From: Azospirillum baldaniorum
Lineage (GTDB): Bacteria; Pseudomonadota; Alphaproteobacteria; Azospirillales; Azospirillaceae
DNA: 64,000 bases
Direction of reading: 5' to 3'
Assembly: GCF_003119195.2 (NCBI RefSeq)
Contig: NZ_CP022253.1
Coordinates: 1,134,001-1,198,000, forward strand
Shown piece by piece: positions 1-8,516 of this stretch (its first letter is position 1; each line of letters opens with the position of its first letter). The notes under the pieces were generated by a model. That model made no database searches. It had not been told where the DNA came from and saw only the letters and a program-made list of their open reading frames with translations. The position numbers were made by a program, and so were the translations under genes.

Positions 1-40
1 TCGGCCTGGAGGGCGCCGCGTCAAGGGGGGAGGTGCCGCC

Positions 41-817
41 TCACGCGGGTTCCTTCACGCTGCGCAGGGCGCGGCGGACGATGCGGCGGGTGGCGTCCGG
101 GTCAGGGCTGTCCGTCTCCCAGCGGGCGCAGATGGCCTGCACCCAGCCGGGCTGGCTCTTCGCCGCGTCGTTCAGCCAGTTGGCGACCGAATCCTGGACG
201 TAGCGCGCGCCGTCCGCCCGCAGCGGGTCGAGGACCGGCAGGCCGCGCGCCGGGTCGGTCTTCAGCGCACCGATGTGGCTGCACCAGACGCCGCGGGGGC
301 GCGTGGCCTCGCTGGCGAAGCGGCGCAGTCGCTCCGACGGCTCGGCGGTCCACGGCGTGAGGAGGGCCAGCGCCTCGTCGATGGCGGCGGCGATGTGGGG
401 GCGCAGCGCCAGCCACGCCCATTCGCGCACGCCGAAATGCGGGTCGTCGGCGAGCGGGCGGACACGATCCAGCCGCTCCGCCAGAGTCAGGCCGGAAGCC
501 GCCGCCAGCGCATAGCAGGCCCAGCCGCGCACCGTGTCGGAGGGGTGGGCGGCCAGCCGCTCCACGGCCCCCAGACCGAGACGCTCGACGGCCGCGCTTC
601 CCGCCGCCGCCATGCGCCGGGTCACGCCGTCCTTCGGGTCGAAGGACACGGCGTCCGCGGCTTCCGGAACGGCGGCGGCCAGCAGGGCGGCGAAGTCGAT
701 GGCGAGCGATTCGGCCAGCGTGGCGGTCTCGCGCCGGCCCGCGTTCAAGTCGGCCAGCACGTCCGGCGGGATGTCGGCCATCCGGGTGGCGCCCTTTCGC
801 GGGGCGGTCGTGGTCAT
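41..817 (-). CDS. AlkD/AlkC-like DNA alkylation repair HEAT-repeat protein
   Basis: Predicted 258-residue, all-helical HEAT-repeat protein resembling the DNA alkylation repair family (AlkC/AlkD-like glycosylases, which remove N3/N7-alkyl purines without base flipping). The segment VREWAWLALRP followed by RRFASEATRPRGVWC and YVQDSVANWLNDAAK is the diagnostic part of the family. The open frame extends much further upstream, but that part is antisense-like sequence over the neighbouring methyltransferase, so the ATG at 817 (MTTTAPRKG) is preferred; a second possible start is 12 codons in (MADIPPD). It starts 2 bases after the stop of the upstream methyltransferase, so the two are probably one translationally coupled unit. 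Family membership is confident; the exact substrate is not known. Bases 1-40 show no supportable gene. Confidence 0.8.
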   Translation of the reverse strand: MTTTAPRKGATRMADIPPDVLADLNAGRRETATLAESLAIDFAALLAAAVPEAADAVSFDPKDGVTRRMAAAGSAAVERLGLGAVERLAAHPSDTVRGWACYALAAASGLTLAERLDRVRPLADDPHFGVREWAWLALRPHIAAAIDEALALLTPWTAEPSERLRRFASEATRPRGVWCSHIGALKTDPARGLPVLDPLRADGARYVQDSVANWLNDAAKSQPGWVQAICARWETDSPDPDATRRIVRRALRSVKEPA

Positions 818-819
818 GC

Positions 820-1479
820 TCAGGCCTCCGGCAGCAGGCGCCAGATCACCGTTTCGCGCATCTCGCGGTCCTCCAACTCCAGGGAGGTCGGGACGCTGTA
901 CTGCGCGACCCGCTCGATTCCGTTGAGCGGGACATAGGCGCGGCCCGGATCGCCCAGCAGGACCAGCGTGCCGGTTGCGGCGATTCCGCGCAGCCAAGCG
1001 GTCACCCGGTCGGCCATCGGCTTCTCGTAGCAGACGTCGCCGGCCAGGACGACGTCGATGCCGGGCAGGGGACGGTCCACCAGATCGGCGCTGACCGCCT
1101 TCACGTCGACTCCGTTGGATTCGGCGTTCAGGGCGATGGCGGACAGGGCGAAACGGTCGATGTCGCAGGACTGAACGCGCGCCGCTCCGGCCATCATCGC
1201 GGCGATGCCGACCAGCCCGGTGCCGGCGGCGAAATCCAGCACCGACTTGCCCGCGACCAGCTCCGGCCGGTCGAGGACGAGCCGGGCCACCGCCTGACCG
1301 CCCGGCCAAGCAAAGGCCCAATAGGGCGGCGGTACATTGGACTCTTTCAAAGAATCCTCCGTAGCCTCCCACAACGGCGTGATTTCCGTCGCCAGATGCA
1401 GCGCGATTTCGGGCAGCAAAGGAGTCCGCGTTACGACCGTGTTGGAGCGGATGAAGTCGATTTGAGAAAAGTTGTTCAT
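820..1479 (-). CDS. Class I SAM-dependent methyltransferase (ETFB-lysine/PrmA-like)
   Basis: A 219-residue methyltransferase. The SAM-binding glycine loop is at about residues 80-90 (LDFAAGTGLVG) and an acidic motif II-like SCDID at about 105. The upstream PPYWAFAWPGGQAVAR segment is typical of the small family annotated as nicotinamide N-methyltransferase-like or ETFB lysine methyltransferase-like; members methylate protein lysines or small molecules. The ATG at 1479 is chosen because GAGAG lies about 8 bases upstream; an in-frame start at 1563 would add 28 low-complexity residues. It lies directly upstream of the HEAT-repeat repair protein (2-base gap). The target is unknown. Confidence 0.8.
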   Translation of the reverse strand: MNNFSQIDFIRSNTVVTRTPLLPEIALHLATEITPLWEATEDSLKESNVPPPYWAFAWPGGQAVARLVLDRPELVAGKSVLDFAAGTGLVGIAAMMAGAARVQSCDIDRFALSAIALNAESNGVDVKAVSADLVDRPLPGIDVVLAGDVCYEKPMADRVTAWLRGIAATGTLVLLGDPGRAYVPLNGIERVAQYSVPTSLELEDREMRETVIWRLLPEA

Positions 1480-1620
1480 AACTGGACTCTCACCGGAGCT
1501 GCGCGGGGATGGATGATCTATCCACAACCGGTTTTGGTTACATAATTCAAACGGAGTAGACACACCTGCTGTCCCGTGTTACCCGTTCGAAAGGAGAAAA
1601 ACAAAGGTCATGGGGCTGAT

Positions 1621-2457
1621 ATGCGGTCGAAAGGGATTGCACTCTGCGCATCGTTCGCGGCGTTCATCGCTCTCAGCCCGTTCACCATATCCCAAGCCCA
1701 GGCCCAGGACGGGGATTGCGTCCGCACGCTGCGTTCCATATCGGATTTCGAGATCCGGGGCGATGCCTGGACGTGGTGGAACACCGCCGCCGAGCAATAT
1801 GAACGTGACAAGCGCCCGGCGCTCGGTTCCGTCCTCGTCTTCAAGCGGTCGCAACGGCTCGGCCGCGGCCACGTCTCCCTGGTCAGCCACATCATCGACC
1901 GCCGCACCATCGAGGTGGACCACTCCTGGCTCGACGGCCGTGGCCTGCGCCGCAACATGCGCGTGGTCGACGTGTCGCCGCGCAACGACTGGACGGCCGT
2001 CCGCGTCTGGCACGAGCCGTCGGACCAGCTCGGCCTGCGCGTCTACACCACCTACGGCTTCATCCTGCCGGAGGGCGAGGAGGCGGAGATCCGTCAGGCC
2101 GATGCCCGGGATGCCGGCATTGGCAGCACCTTCGCCGTGGCTCCGCAGGGCCGCGCCGCGCCCAAGCCCGCCGCCGGGCCGCGCCTGATGGAAGCCTCCC
2201 TGAAAGGCCACGCCGTCGCCGTTCCGGGCCGCAAGCCGCAGGTGCTGACCGCGTCCCTCACCCTCTCCGGCAAGGGTATCGCCGCGAAGATGGTTCCGCC
2301 GCTTCAGACCGCCGCCGTGCTGCCGGCCCGCAAGCCGACCCAGCCGGCCGCGCAGAAGGGCGTCGAGATGGTGGCCTCCACCGAGGGCATCCGTGCGGTC
2401 CTGCCGCCGCGCAAGCCGGGCTCCGGCGACAGCACCGTCGCCGAGCTGACGCGCTGA
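1621..2457 (+). CDS. Secreted CHAP-domain peptidase/amidase
   Basis: A 278-residue exported protein: signal peptide at residues 1-29 (cleavage near AQAQ-DG), then a CHAP domain with the likely nucleophile Cys33 (DCVRTLRS), RGDAWTWW, and catalytic His84 in GRGHVSLV. The domain closes with NDWTAVRVWHE and YTTYGFILP as in other alphaproteobacterial CHAP proteins. CHAP enzymes cleave peptidoglycan peptides or glutathionylspermidine-type amides; a cell-wall role is inferred from export. The C-terminal roughly 100 residues are low-complexity and repeat a short (V/L)P-x-RKP motif three times. The frame opens at GTG 1576, but ATG 1621 places the signal peptide at the true N-terminus; its ribosome site is weak, with AAAGGAG lying about 25 bases upstream. 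Confidence 0.8.
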   Translation: MRSKGIALCASFAAFIALSPFTISQAQAQDGDCVRTLRSISDFEIRGDAWTWWNTAAEQYERDKRPALGSVLVFKRSQRLGRGHVSLVSHIIDRRTIEVDHSWLDGRGLRRNMRVVDVSPRNDWTAVRVWHEPSDQLGLRVYTTYGFILPEGEEAEIRQADARDAGIGSTFAVAPQGRAAPKPAAGPRLMEASLKGHAVAVPGRKPQVLTASLTLSGKGIAAKMVPPLQTAAVLPARKPTQPAAQKGVEMVASTEGIRAVLPPRKPGSGDSTVAELTR

Positions 2458-2482
2458 AACCTCCCTCCAAGGCCCCTGCCGC

Positions 2483-3409
2483 CTAGATTTTTCCGGCCAG
2501 GAAGGCCGCCAGCACCAGCCAGCCGAACCAGCGGTTCGACTTGAATTTCGTCAGGCAGTCCGTCTGGTCGTCGGGGTTCCAGGTCGCCACCTGCCAGGAC
2601 AGCTGCAGCGCGGCCAGCGAAAGCAGCGGCAGGAACAGCCCGCCCAGCCCGGCCAGACGCCCGGCGATGCCGATCCCCACGAAGGTCAGCGTGTAGAAGC
2701 CGTAGATCCAGATCTTGCTCTGGTCGCCCAGCCGCAGGGCGGTGGACTTCACGCCGATTCGCGCGTCGTCCTCCTTGTCCTGGTGGGCGTAGATGGTGTC
2801 GTAGCCCAGCGTCCAGACGATCCCCGCGGCGTACAGCGCCAGCGCCGGCCATTCCAACTCGCCGCGCACCGCCGTCCAGCCCATCAGGGCGCCCCAGTTG
2901 AAGGTCAGCCCCAGGAACGCCTGCGGCCACCAAGTGATGCGCTTCATCAGCGGGTAGGTGAAGACCAGCACCAGCGACAGCACACCCAGCCCGATGGTGA
3001 GCAGATTGAACTGCACCAGCACCGCCAGCCCGATCAGGAGTTGGAAGACGAGGAAGGCCAGTGCCTGTTTCACCGACACCTGCCCGGAGGGGATCGGGCG
3101 CGTCCGCGTGCGCTCCACCATGGCGTCGAAGTCGCGGTCGAGGATGTCGTTGACCGTGCAGCCGGCCCCGCGCATGACCACGGCGCCGATTGCGAACAGC
3201 GCCATCAGCCAGAGGTCGGGCAGCGGCCCCGACCCGGCCAGCGCGATGCTCCACCAGCCGGGGAACAGCAGCAGCCATGTGCCGATGGGCCGGTCCAGCC
3301 GCGCCAGCCGCAGATAGGGACGGACCGCCGCCGGGGCGAAGCGGTCGATCCAGTCGCCGCGCCGGATGTCGGTGAAGTCGCCGGGGGCGGGGGAGGCGGG
3401 GCTGGTCAT
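2483..3409 (-). CDS. ubiA: 4-hydroxybenzoate polyprenyltransferase UbiA
   Basis: A 308-residue integral membrane prenyltransferase that attaches the polyprenyl tail to 4-hydroxybenzoate in ubiquinone biosynthesis. Both Asp-rich Mg-pyrophosphate motifs are present: NDILDRDFDAMVERT near residue 88 and AHQDKEDD near 215. RPIGTWLLLFPGWW near the N-terminus is typical of bacterial UbiA. About eight hydrophobic helices are evident. The start at ATG 3409 (MTSPASPAP) removes an implausible 45-residue Arg/Pro-rich extension. It is divergent from rsmE across a 133-base gap that must hold both promoters, and converges with the CHAP gene, their stops 25 bases apart. Confidence 0.95.
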   Translation of the reverse strand: MTSPASPAPGDFTDIRRGDWIDRFAPAAVRPYLRLARLDRPIGTWLLLFPGWWSIALAGSGPLPDLWLMALFAIGAVVMRGAGCTVNDILDRDFDAMVERTRTRPIPSGQVSVKQALAFLVFQLLIGLAVLVQFNLLTIGLGVLSLVLVFTYPLMKRITWWPQAFLGLTFNWGALMGWTAVRGELEWPALALYAAGIVWTLGYDTIYAHQDKEDDARIGVKSTALRLGDQSKIWIYGFYTLTFVGIGIAGRLAGLGGLFLPLLSLAALQLSWQVATWNPDDQTDCLTKFKSNRWFGWLVLAAFLAGKI

Positions 3410-3542
3410 GGCGGACTCGAGATGGAGAGTGGAAGAAGCCGGGGGCAAGGTAGCGGCGGGGGTGGGTCCCCGCAAGGCTGGGCCGTTTCCGCCCCGCAGC
3501 GTTATCGCTATAGTCGGCGCCGCACACCGGAGACCTCGCGCC

Positions 3543-4337
3543 ATGTCAATCCAACCGAAAACCCGCCTCTATGTGGACAGCCCCCTCGGCGAGGGGCAGG
3601 CGGTGGGCCTCGACCACGAGCGGGCGCATTTCCTGCGCCATGTCCTGCGGCTCGACAAGGGCGACGTCGTGGCCGTCTTCAACGGGCGGGACGGCGAATG
3701 GCTGGCCGCCATCGACGGCTTCGGCAAGGGCTGGTGCTCGCTTACCGTGACCGCGCAGCGGCGTCTCCAGGCGGCCGGGCCGGACCTCTGGCTGCTGTTC
3801 GCCCCGATCAAGCGCGGGCGCATCGATTTCGTCGCGGAGAAGGCCAGCGAGCTGGGCGTGTCGCGGCTGTGGCCGGTCTTCACCCGCCGCACCGACCCCA
3901 ACCGCGTCAACACCGACCGCCTGCTTGCCAACGCCATCGAGGCCGCCGAACAGTCGGAGCGGCTGACCGTGCCGGAGATGGCCGACCCGCTGCCGCTGGA
4001 CAGGGCGCTGGCCGGCTGGCCGGCCGAACGTACGCTGTACCTGTGCGCCGAGGCCGGGAACGTACGCCCCATCGCGGAGGCCGTCCGCGGGCGTCCGCGC
4101 GGCCCCGCCGCCTTCCTGATCGGGCCGGAGGGCGGCTTTGCGCAGTCCGAACTTGACGAAATTTGCAAACTCCCCTTTGTTGTTCCCGTCGGTCTGGGGC
4201 CCCGCATTCTCCGGGCCGACACGGCGGTGGTCGCGGCGCTCGCCTGCTGGCAGGCCCTTGCGGGGGACTGGACGGCGGACGGCGGCGACACCCGACCGCC
4301 CTTCCGCGCGCCGGCCGACCCCACCGTCGGGGAGTAA
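3543..4337 (+). CDS. rsmE: 16S rRNA (uracil-1498-N3)-methyltransferase RsmE
   Basis: A 264-residue SPOUT-class methyltransferase that makes m3U1498 in 16S rRNA. An N-terminal PUA-like domain (HFLRHVLRLDKGD) is followed by the knotted SAM domain with KASELGVSRLWPVFTRR, IEAAEQSER, the FLIGPEGGFAQSE loop and LGPRILRADTA, all hallmark RsmE motifs. The length is normal. The open frame reaches back to 3366, but the ATG at 3543 (MSIQPKTRLYV) begins exactly where RsmE homology starts. Cytoplasmic; the gene is divergent from ubiA. Confidence 0.95.
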   Translation: MSIQPKTRLYVDSPLGEGQAVGLDHERAHFLRHVLRLDKGDVVAVFNGRDGEWLAAIDGFGKGWCSLTVTAQRRLQAAGPDLWLLFAPIKRGRIDFVAEKASELGVSRLWPVFTRRTDPNRVNTDRLLANAIEAAEQSERLTVPEMADPLPLDRALAGWPAERTLYLCAEAGNVRPIAEAVRGRPRGPAAFLIGPEGGFAQSELDEICKLPFVVPVGLGPRILRADTAVVAALACWQALAGDWTADGGDTRPPFRAPADPTVGE

Positions 4338-4418
4338 GGGCCGCTCGACGCGCCGCTGTTCCGAGGCGGGCCGTTTGACACTTTGGCGAATTCAGACTTT
4401 TTGAAAGCGGGAGCTTCC

Positions 4419-5783
4419 ATGTCCGCACCTCCGCAGACGCGTGGTGAACCGATCACCGACCGCCGCCAACTGGCGGCCTATCTGGAATCCGGCAACAAGC
4501 CGGCCGACCAGTGGCGCATCGGGACCGAACACGAGAAATTCGCCTACCGCGTCTCCGACCACCGGCCGCTGCCCTACGAAGGGCCGGATGGAATCGGCGA
4601 ACTGCTGACGCGCCTGCAGCGCTTCGGCTGGGACCCGGTGGAGGAGAAGGGCAACCTGATCGCCCTGACCCAGGGCATGGCGAACATCACGCTGGAGCCG
4701 GGCGGGCAGGTGGAACTGTCCGGCGCCCCGCTGGAGACCCTGCACCAGACCTGCGCCGAGGTGCACCGTCACCTCGATCAGGTGAAGGAGATCGGCGGGG
4801 AACTGGGCATCGCCATGATGGGCCTCGGCTTCCAGCCGAAGTGGCGGCGCGACGAGATCCCCTGGATGCCCAAGGGCCGCTACAAGATCATGGGCGACTA
4901 CATGCCCAAGCGCGGCAATCTCGGCCTGGACATGATGATGCGCACCTGCACCGTGCAGGTGAACCTGGACTTCGCGTCGGAAGCCGACATGGTGAAGAAG
5001 TTCCGGGTCAGCTTGGCGCTTCAGCCCATCGCCACGGCACTGTTCGCCAACTCGCCCTTCACCGAGGGCAAGCCGAACGGCTTCCAGAGCTTCCGCAGCC
5101 ACATCTGGACCGACACCGACCCCGACCGCACCGGCGACCTGCCCTTCGTGTTCGAGGACGGCTTCGGGTTCGAGCGGTACGTGGACTACCTGCTCGACGT
5201 GCCGATGTACTTCGTCTACCGAGACGGCACGTACATCGACGCTTCCGGCCAGTCCTTCCGCGACTTCATGCAGGGCCGCCTGCCGGCGTTGCCGGGCGAG
5301 GTCCCGCTGATCACCGACTGGGCCGACCACATGACCACCTCCTTCCCCGAGGTGCGTCTGAAGAAGTATCTGGAGATGCGCGGCGCCGACGGCGGTCCCT
5401 GGCGCCGCCTGTGCGCCCTGCCGGCCCTGTGGGTCGGGCTGCTCTATGACAGCCAAGCGCTCGACGCCGCCTGGGACCTCGTGAAGGGCTGGACGACGGA
5501 AGAGCGCGCCCATCTGCGCGCCGAGGTGCCGCGCCATGCCCTACGCACCCCCTTCCGTGGCCGTACGGTGCGGGAGGTCGCGCTTGAGGTTCTGGAGATC
5601 GCCCGCGGCGGTCTGGCCCGGCGCGCCCGCAACGACAACTGGGGCGACGACGAGGCGCATTTCCTGAACACGCTGCTCGACATCGCTGAGTCCGGCCAGA
5701 CTCCGGCCGACGAGCTTCTGGCGAAGTTCAACGGCCCCTGGGGCGGCAGCGTGGACCCGGTGTTCAAGGAATACGCGTACTGA
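4419..5783 (+). CDS. gshA: Glutamate-cysteine ligase (GCS2, alphaproteobacterial/plant type)
   Basis: A 454-residue enzyme that joins glutamate and cysteine with ATP, the first step of glutathione synthesis. It belongs to the alphaproteobacterial/plant GCS2 branch rather than the E. coli type. Visible landmarks are [12 protein letters not shown] near residue 30, NLIALTQG and [13 protein letters not shown] near 80-100, [12 protein letters not shown] near 170, and the C-terminal GGSVDPVF. Length matches the branch. ATG 4419 follows a GGGAG site; an alternative TTG at 4383 adds 12 unlikely residues. Downstream lies a palindromic element rather than a classical terminator. Confidence 0.93.
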   Translation: MSAPPQTRGEPITDRRQLAAYLESGNKPADQWRIGTEHEKFAYRVSDHRPLPYEGPDGIGELLTRLQRFGWDPVEEKGNLIALTQGMANITLEPGGQVELSGAPLETLHQTCAEVHRHLDQVKEIGGELGIAMMGLGFQPKWRRDEIPWMPKGRYKIMGDYMPKRGNLGLDMMMRTCTVQVNLDFASEADMVKKFRVSLALQPIATALFANSPFTEGKPNGFQSFRSHIWTDTDPDRTGDLPFVFEDGFGFERYVDYLLDVPMYFVYRDGTYIDASGQSFRDFMQGRLPALPGEVPLITDWADHMTTSFPEVRLKKYLEMRGADGGPWRRLCALPALWVGLLYDSQALDAAWDLVKGWTTEERAHLRAEVPRHALRTPFRGRTVREVALEVLEIARGGLARRARNDNWGDDEAHFLNTLLDIAESGQTPADELLAKFNGPWGGSVDPVFKEYAY

Positions 5784-5821
5784 GTTCCGCCCTGGTGGCT
5801 GCTTGGCAAAGTGGTCGCGTT

Positions 5822-5926
5822 GGCCCCCCCACCCTAACCCTCCCCCGCTATCGCAGGGGAGGGGACTGCCGCCGCTTCGCAGAAGGCACCCTCCCCTGCG
5901 ATAGCGGGAGGGCCGGGGTGGGGGCC
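5822..5926. repeat. Palindromic element family A, copy 1
   Basis: A GC-rich interrupted palindrome of about 105 bp. The left arm runs CCCCCACCCTAACCCTCCCC then CGCTATCGCAGGGGAGGG; the right arm is its inverted copy ending GGGAGGGCCGGGGTGGGGG. The loop of about 20 bp (around 5863-5886) is not conserved. It lies between the convergent gshA and aminotransferase genes, where it could fold as a strong hairpin and act as a transcript end. Similar copies are at 23821, 29278, 43832 and 50250. Confidence 0.9.
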
Positions 5927-5952
5927 CGGTGCGAGGACTGAAAGGGGCCGGC

Positions 5953-7107
5953 CTACCTCTTCCAGGCGATCAGCCGCCGGGCCGCCTCGGCGATGGTCTC
6001 CTCCGCGCCGGCGAAGCTGAAGCGCACGAAGCGGAGGCCGCGGGCCGGGTCGAAGTCGACGCCCGGGGTGCAGGCGATGCCGGTCTCCGCCAGGATGCGC
6101 TTGCAGAAGGCCTCGCTGTCGTCGGTCATCTCCGTCACGTCGGCGTAGATGTAGAAGGCGCCATCGGCCGGAGCCAGCTTGTCGAAGCCGGCCTTCGGCA
6201 GTTCCCTCAGCAGAAGCTCGCGGTTGCGGGCGTAGCGGGCGACATGGCCGTCCAGCTCCTCGGTGCAGCCGAAGGCGGCGACCGCGGCGGCCTGCGACAG
6301 GCTGGGAGCCGAGATGAACAGGTTCTGGGCGAGGCATTCGACCGAGCGGATCAGGTCGTCCGGCACGATCATCCAGCCCAGCCGCCAGCCGGTCATCGAG
6401 AAGTACTTGGAGAAGCTGTTCACCACCAGCGCGCTTTCGCTGACCTCGGCGGCGGTGACGGCCTCCGGCCCATAGGTCAGGCCGTGGTAGATCTCGTCGG
6501 AGACGAGGCGCACCCCCTTGGCGTCGCACCAAGCGGCGAGCGCGGTCAGTTCCTCGCGGCTCAGCATCGTGCCGGTCGGGTTGGCCGGGCTGGCGACAAT
6601 CAGCCCCTGGATGGGCGGGTCGAGCTGTTCCAGAAGTTCGATGGTCGGCTGGAAGCGGTGCTCCGGCCCGGTCGGCAGTTCCACCGGCTCGACCCCGATG
6701 GCGGTCAGCGTGTGGCGGTAGGCCGGGTAGCTGGGCGAGGCCATGGCCACCCGGTCGCCCGGATCGAAGGCCGCCAGGAAGCCGAGCTGGAAGGCGCCCG
6801 AGGAGCCGGTGGTGACCACCACGCGCCGCTCCGGCACGTCGATCCCGTAACGGTCGCGGTACCAGCCGGCGATGGCCGCCCGCAGCGCCGGAATGCCCAG
6901 CGCCCCGGTGTAGCCCAGCACGTCGGCGTCGAGCATGCGGTGGGCGGCCTCCAGCACGCCCTTCGGCGCGCCGGTCGAGGGCTGCCCGACCTCCATGTGC
7001 AGGACCTCAAGGCCGGCGGCCTCGCGCTCGGCGGCGGCGCGCATCACTTCCATGACGAAGAAGGGCGGGATGGCGCCCCGTTTGGAGACTTTGGGTGCTT
7101 TGCTCAT
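5953..7107 (-). CDS. Class I/II PLP-dependent aminotransferase
   Basis: A 384-residue fold-type I aminotransferase of the aspartate aminotransferase superfamily. PLP contacts are visible: VTTGSSGAFQLGFLA, ASPANPTGT, SDEIYHGLTYG and the Schiff-base lysine in SFSKYFSMTGWRLGW (near residue 234); the substrate carboxylate Arg is in GLRFVRFSFA close to the C-terminus. The substrate is not determinable; homologues are generally annotated simply as pyridoxal-dependent aminotransferase. ATG 7107 (MSKAPKVSKRG) is chosen over an upstream in-frame start at 7161. It lies 19 bases downstream of the GGT-like lipoprotein gene, on the same strand, so it may be co-transcribed. Confidence 0.88.
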   Translation of the reverse strand: MSKAPKVSKRGAIPPFFVMEVMRAAAEREAAGLEVLHMEVGQPSTGAPKGVLEAAHRMLDADVLGYTGALGIPALRAAIAGWYRDRYGIDVPERRVVVTTGSSGAFQLGFLAAFDPGDRVAMASPSYPAYRHTLTAIGVEPVELPTGPEHRFQPTIELLEQLDPPIQGLIVASPANPTGTMLSREELTALAAWCDAKGVRLVSDEIYHGLTYGPEAVTAAEVSESALVVNSFSKYFSMTGWRLGWMIVPDDLIRSVECLAQNLFISAPSLSQAAAVAAFGCTEELDGHVARYARNRELLLRELPKAGFDKLAPADGAFYIYADVTEMTDDSEAFCKRILAETGIACTPGVDFDPARGLRFVRFSFAGAEETIAEAARRLIAWKR

Positions 7108-7126
7108 GATTCCAGACTTTGGTGCG

Positions 7127-8473
7127 TCAACGCTCGGTTTCGACCAGGATGCCCAGGGCATGGGCGCGCGGGTCGGCGGCGATCTGGCATTCCTTCCAGC
7201 CGCTCTCCATCGAGGTCTGGCAGGTGACGAAGGTGGCCCGGCCCGGCCCGTTCGCGGCGCGGCTGACCCGGATGGCGGCGCCCGGCTCCTTGTCCAGCGC
7301 GGCGGGCAGGGCGGCGGTCAGCAGGGCGGCGGGCGCGGCGGCGGGGCCGTCGTTGCCGGCCGCGCTGGCCGCCCCGGCGAACTGGGTGCGGCCGACGATG
7401 GCGTTGGTCAGCAGGGCGGGCGCGCCGAAGCCGGCGCCGTCCACGCCGCGGGCAGCCAGCAGGCCGGTGCCCGGCACCATGCGGCCGCTGCCGAAGGGCG
7501 CCCCCATGGTGAAGGAGCAGGCGACCCCATTCTCCTCGTGGTCGATCACCACGAGGCCGGCGCCGGGCGCGGAGGCGCCGTTGGAGGCGCCGCTGCCGGT
7601 GGCGCCCAGTGCCTGGGCCACGCGGGCGGCGCGCTGGTCGGACGGCAGGCCGGCGGCGGCGTTCCAGGCGGCGGTCAGGGCGGCGCCGTTGTTGGTCTCG
7701 GGAAGCTGGGCGAAATGCATCGAGACGATGCCCAGCGGAACGGCGGCGGTGCCGGTCCAGCGCGGCTGGAAGCCGCGGATGGTCGCGGGGTCGATGGCGG
7801 CGGCCTGGGCCACGGCACCGCCCAGCGGCCCGCCGTACATCGCGGCGATGCCGCTGCGCCGGACCTGCGACAGGGTTGCGGCCAGCTCGGGCTGGCTCAG
7901 CGGCGCGCCCTCGGCCAGCGGCGCGCCGGTTGGCAGGAAGACGCGGCGCGCCTCCGGGTCGGCGGACAGGCGAGCGGCGGAATCGGCGAGGTCGCGGGCC
8001 AGCGCCCGGCTGACCGGGGTGGAGCGGGCGAGTTGCTCGGCCGGGACCACGGCCTGCTCCCAGCGCATCGCCCCCGTGGCGGCCTGGAGCGCGTAGACGC
8101 CGCGCAGGAAGCCGGGCAGGGCGGCCCCGCCGGCACCAGCGGGCCGGGGCAGGAAGTCGAGCGTGCGGGTTTCCTTCTTCGCGGCGTCGAACACCACGCA
8201 GACGCCGCCGCCGGTCATCCCGACGCGCGACGGCAGGGTGACAGCCATGGCCATCGCCATGGCGGTGGCGGCGTCGCCGGCCTTGCCGCCCTGGGCGATG
8301 ATGTCGCGCCCGATCTCCGCCGCGCGCGGCTCGTCGGCCGCGACGAAGCTCTGGGCCGGGGCGCCCGTGCGGTATTTCGTGTTGACGCATCCGCCCACCA
8401 GCGATGCGGCTATGGCAATCGCGCCCAACCCTTGCCAGATTCGGCGGGTGGAATGGGGCGCCCGGGCCGGCAT
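7127..8473 (-). CDS. Gamma-glutamyltransferase-like lipoprotein, nucleophile apparently missing
   Basis: A 448-residue protein with a lipoprotein signal (SLVGGC, lipidated Cys about residue 29). The N-terminal part matches the large-subunit start of gamma-glutamyltransferases (AAEIGRDIIAQGGKAGDAATAMAMA, then GMTGGGVCVVFD). In active enzymes the small subunit begins with a conserved Thr-Thr-His motif ending in VVD; here the aligned segment reads PGAGLVVIDHEENG, so the Thr nucleophile is replaced by Gly. The following FGSGRMVPGTGLLA is retained. At 448 residues it is also shorter than typical GGTs (about 570-580). It is probably a non-catalytic relative or one with another activity. The start ATG 8473 has only a weak ribosome site. 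It is divergent from the M48 protease gene, with a 43-base gap. Confidence 0.75.
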   Translation of the reverse strand: MPARAPHSTRRIWQGLGAIAIAASLVGGCVNTKYRTGAPAQSFVAADEPRAAEIGRDIIAQGGKAGDAATAMAMAMAVTLPSRVGMTGGGVCVVFDAAKKETRTLDFLPRPAGAGGAALPGFLRGVYALQAATGAMRWEQAVVPAEQLARSTPVSRALARDLADSAARLSADPEARRVFLPTGAPLAEGAPLSQPELAATLSQVRRSGIAAMYGGPLGGAVAQAAAIDPATIRGFQPRWTGTAAVPLGIVSMHFAQLPETNNGAALTAAWNAAAGLPSDQRAARVAQALGATGSGASNGASAPGAGLVVIDHEENGVACSFTMGAPFGSGRMVPGTGLLAARGVDGAGFGAPALLTNAIVGRTQFAGAASAAGNDGPAAAPAALLTAALPAALDKEPGAAIRVSRAANGPGRATFVTCQTSMESGWKECQIAADPRAHALGILVETER

Positions 8474-8516
8474 CTTGACCGGCTGCCCGGTGTCCCGGTG
8501 TGCGGAGGAAGAAACG

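Noticed and set aside
1480..1620. CATAAT at about 1539-1544 as a -10 box for the CHAP gene
   Set aside because: No acceptable -35 box at 16-18 bases on either strand.
5822..5926. CRISPR-like repeat
   Set aside because: The repeat copies are dispersed, palindromic and lack regularly spaced unique spacers; no cas genes are present.
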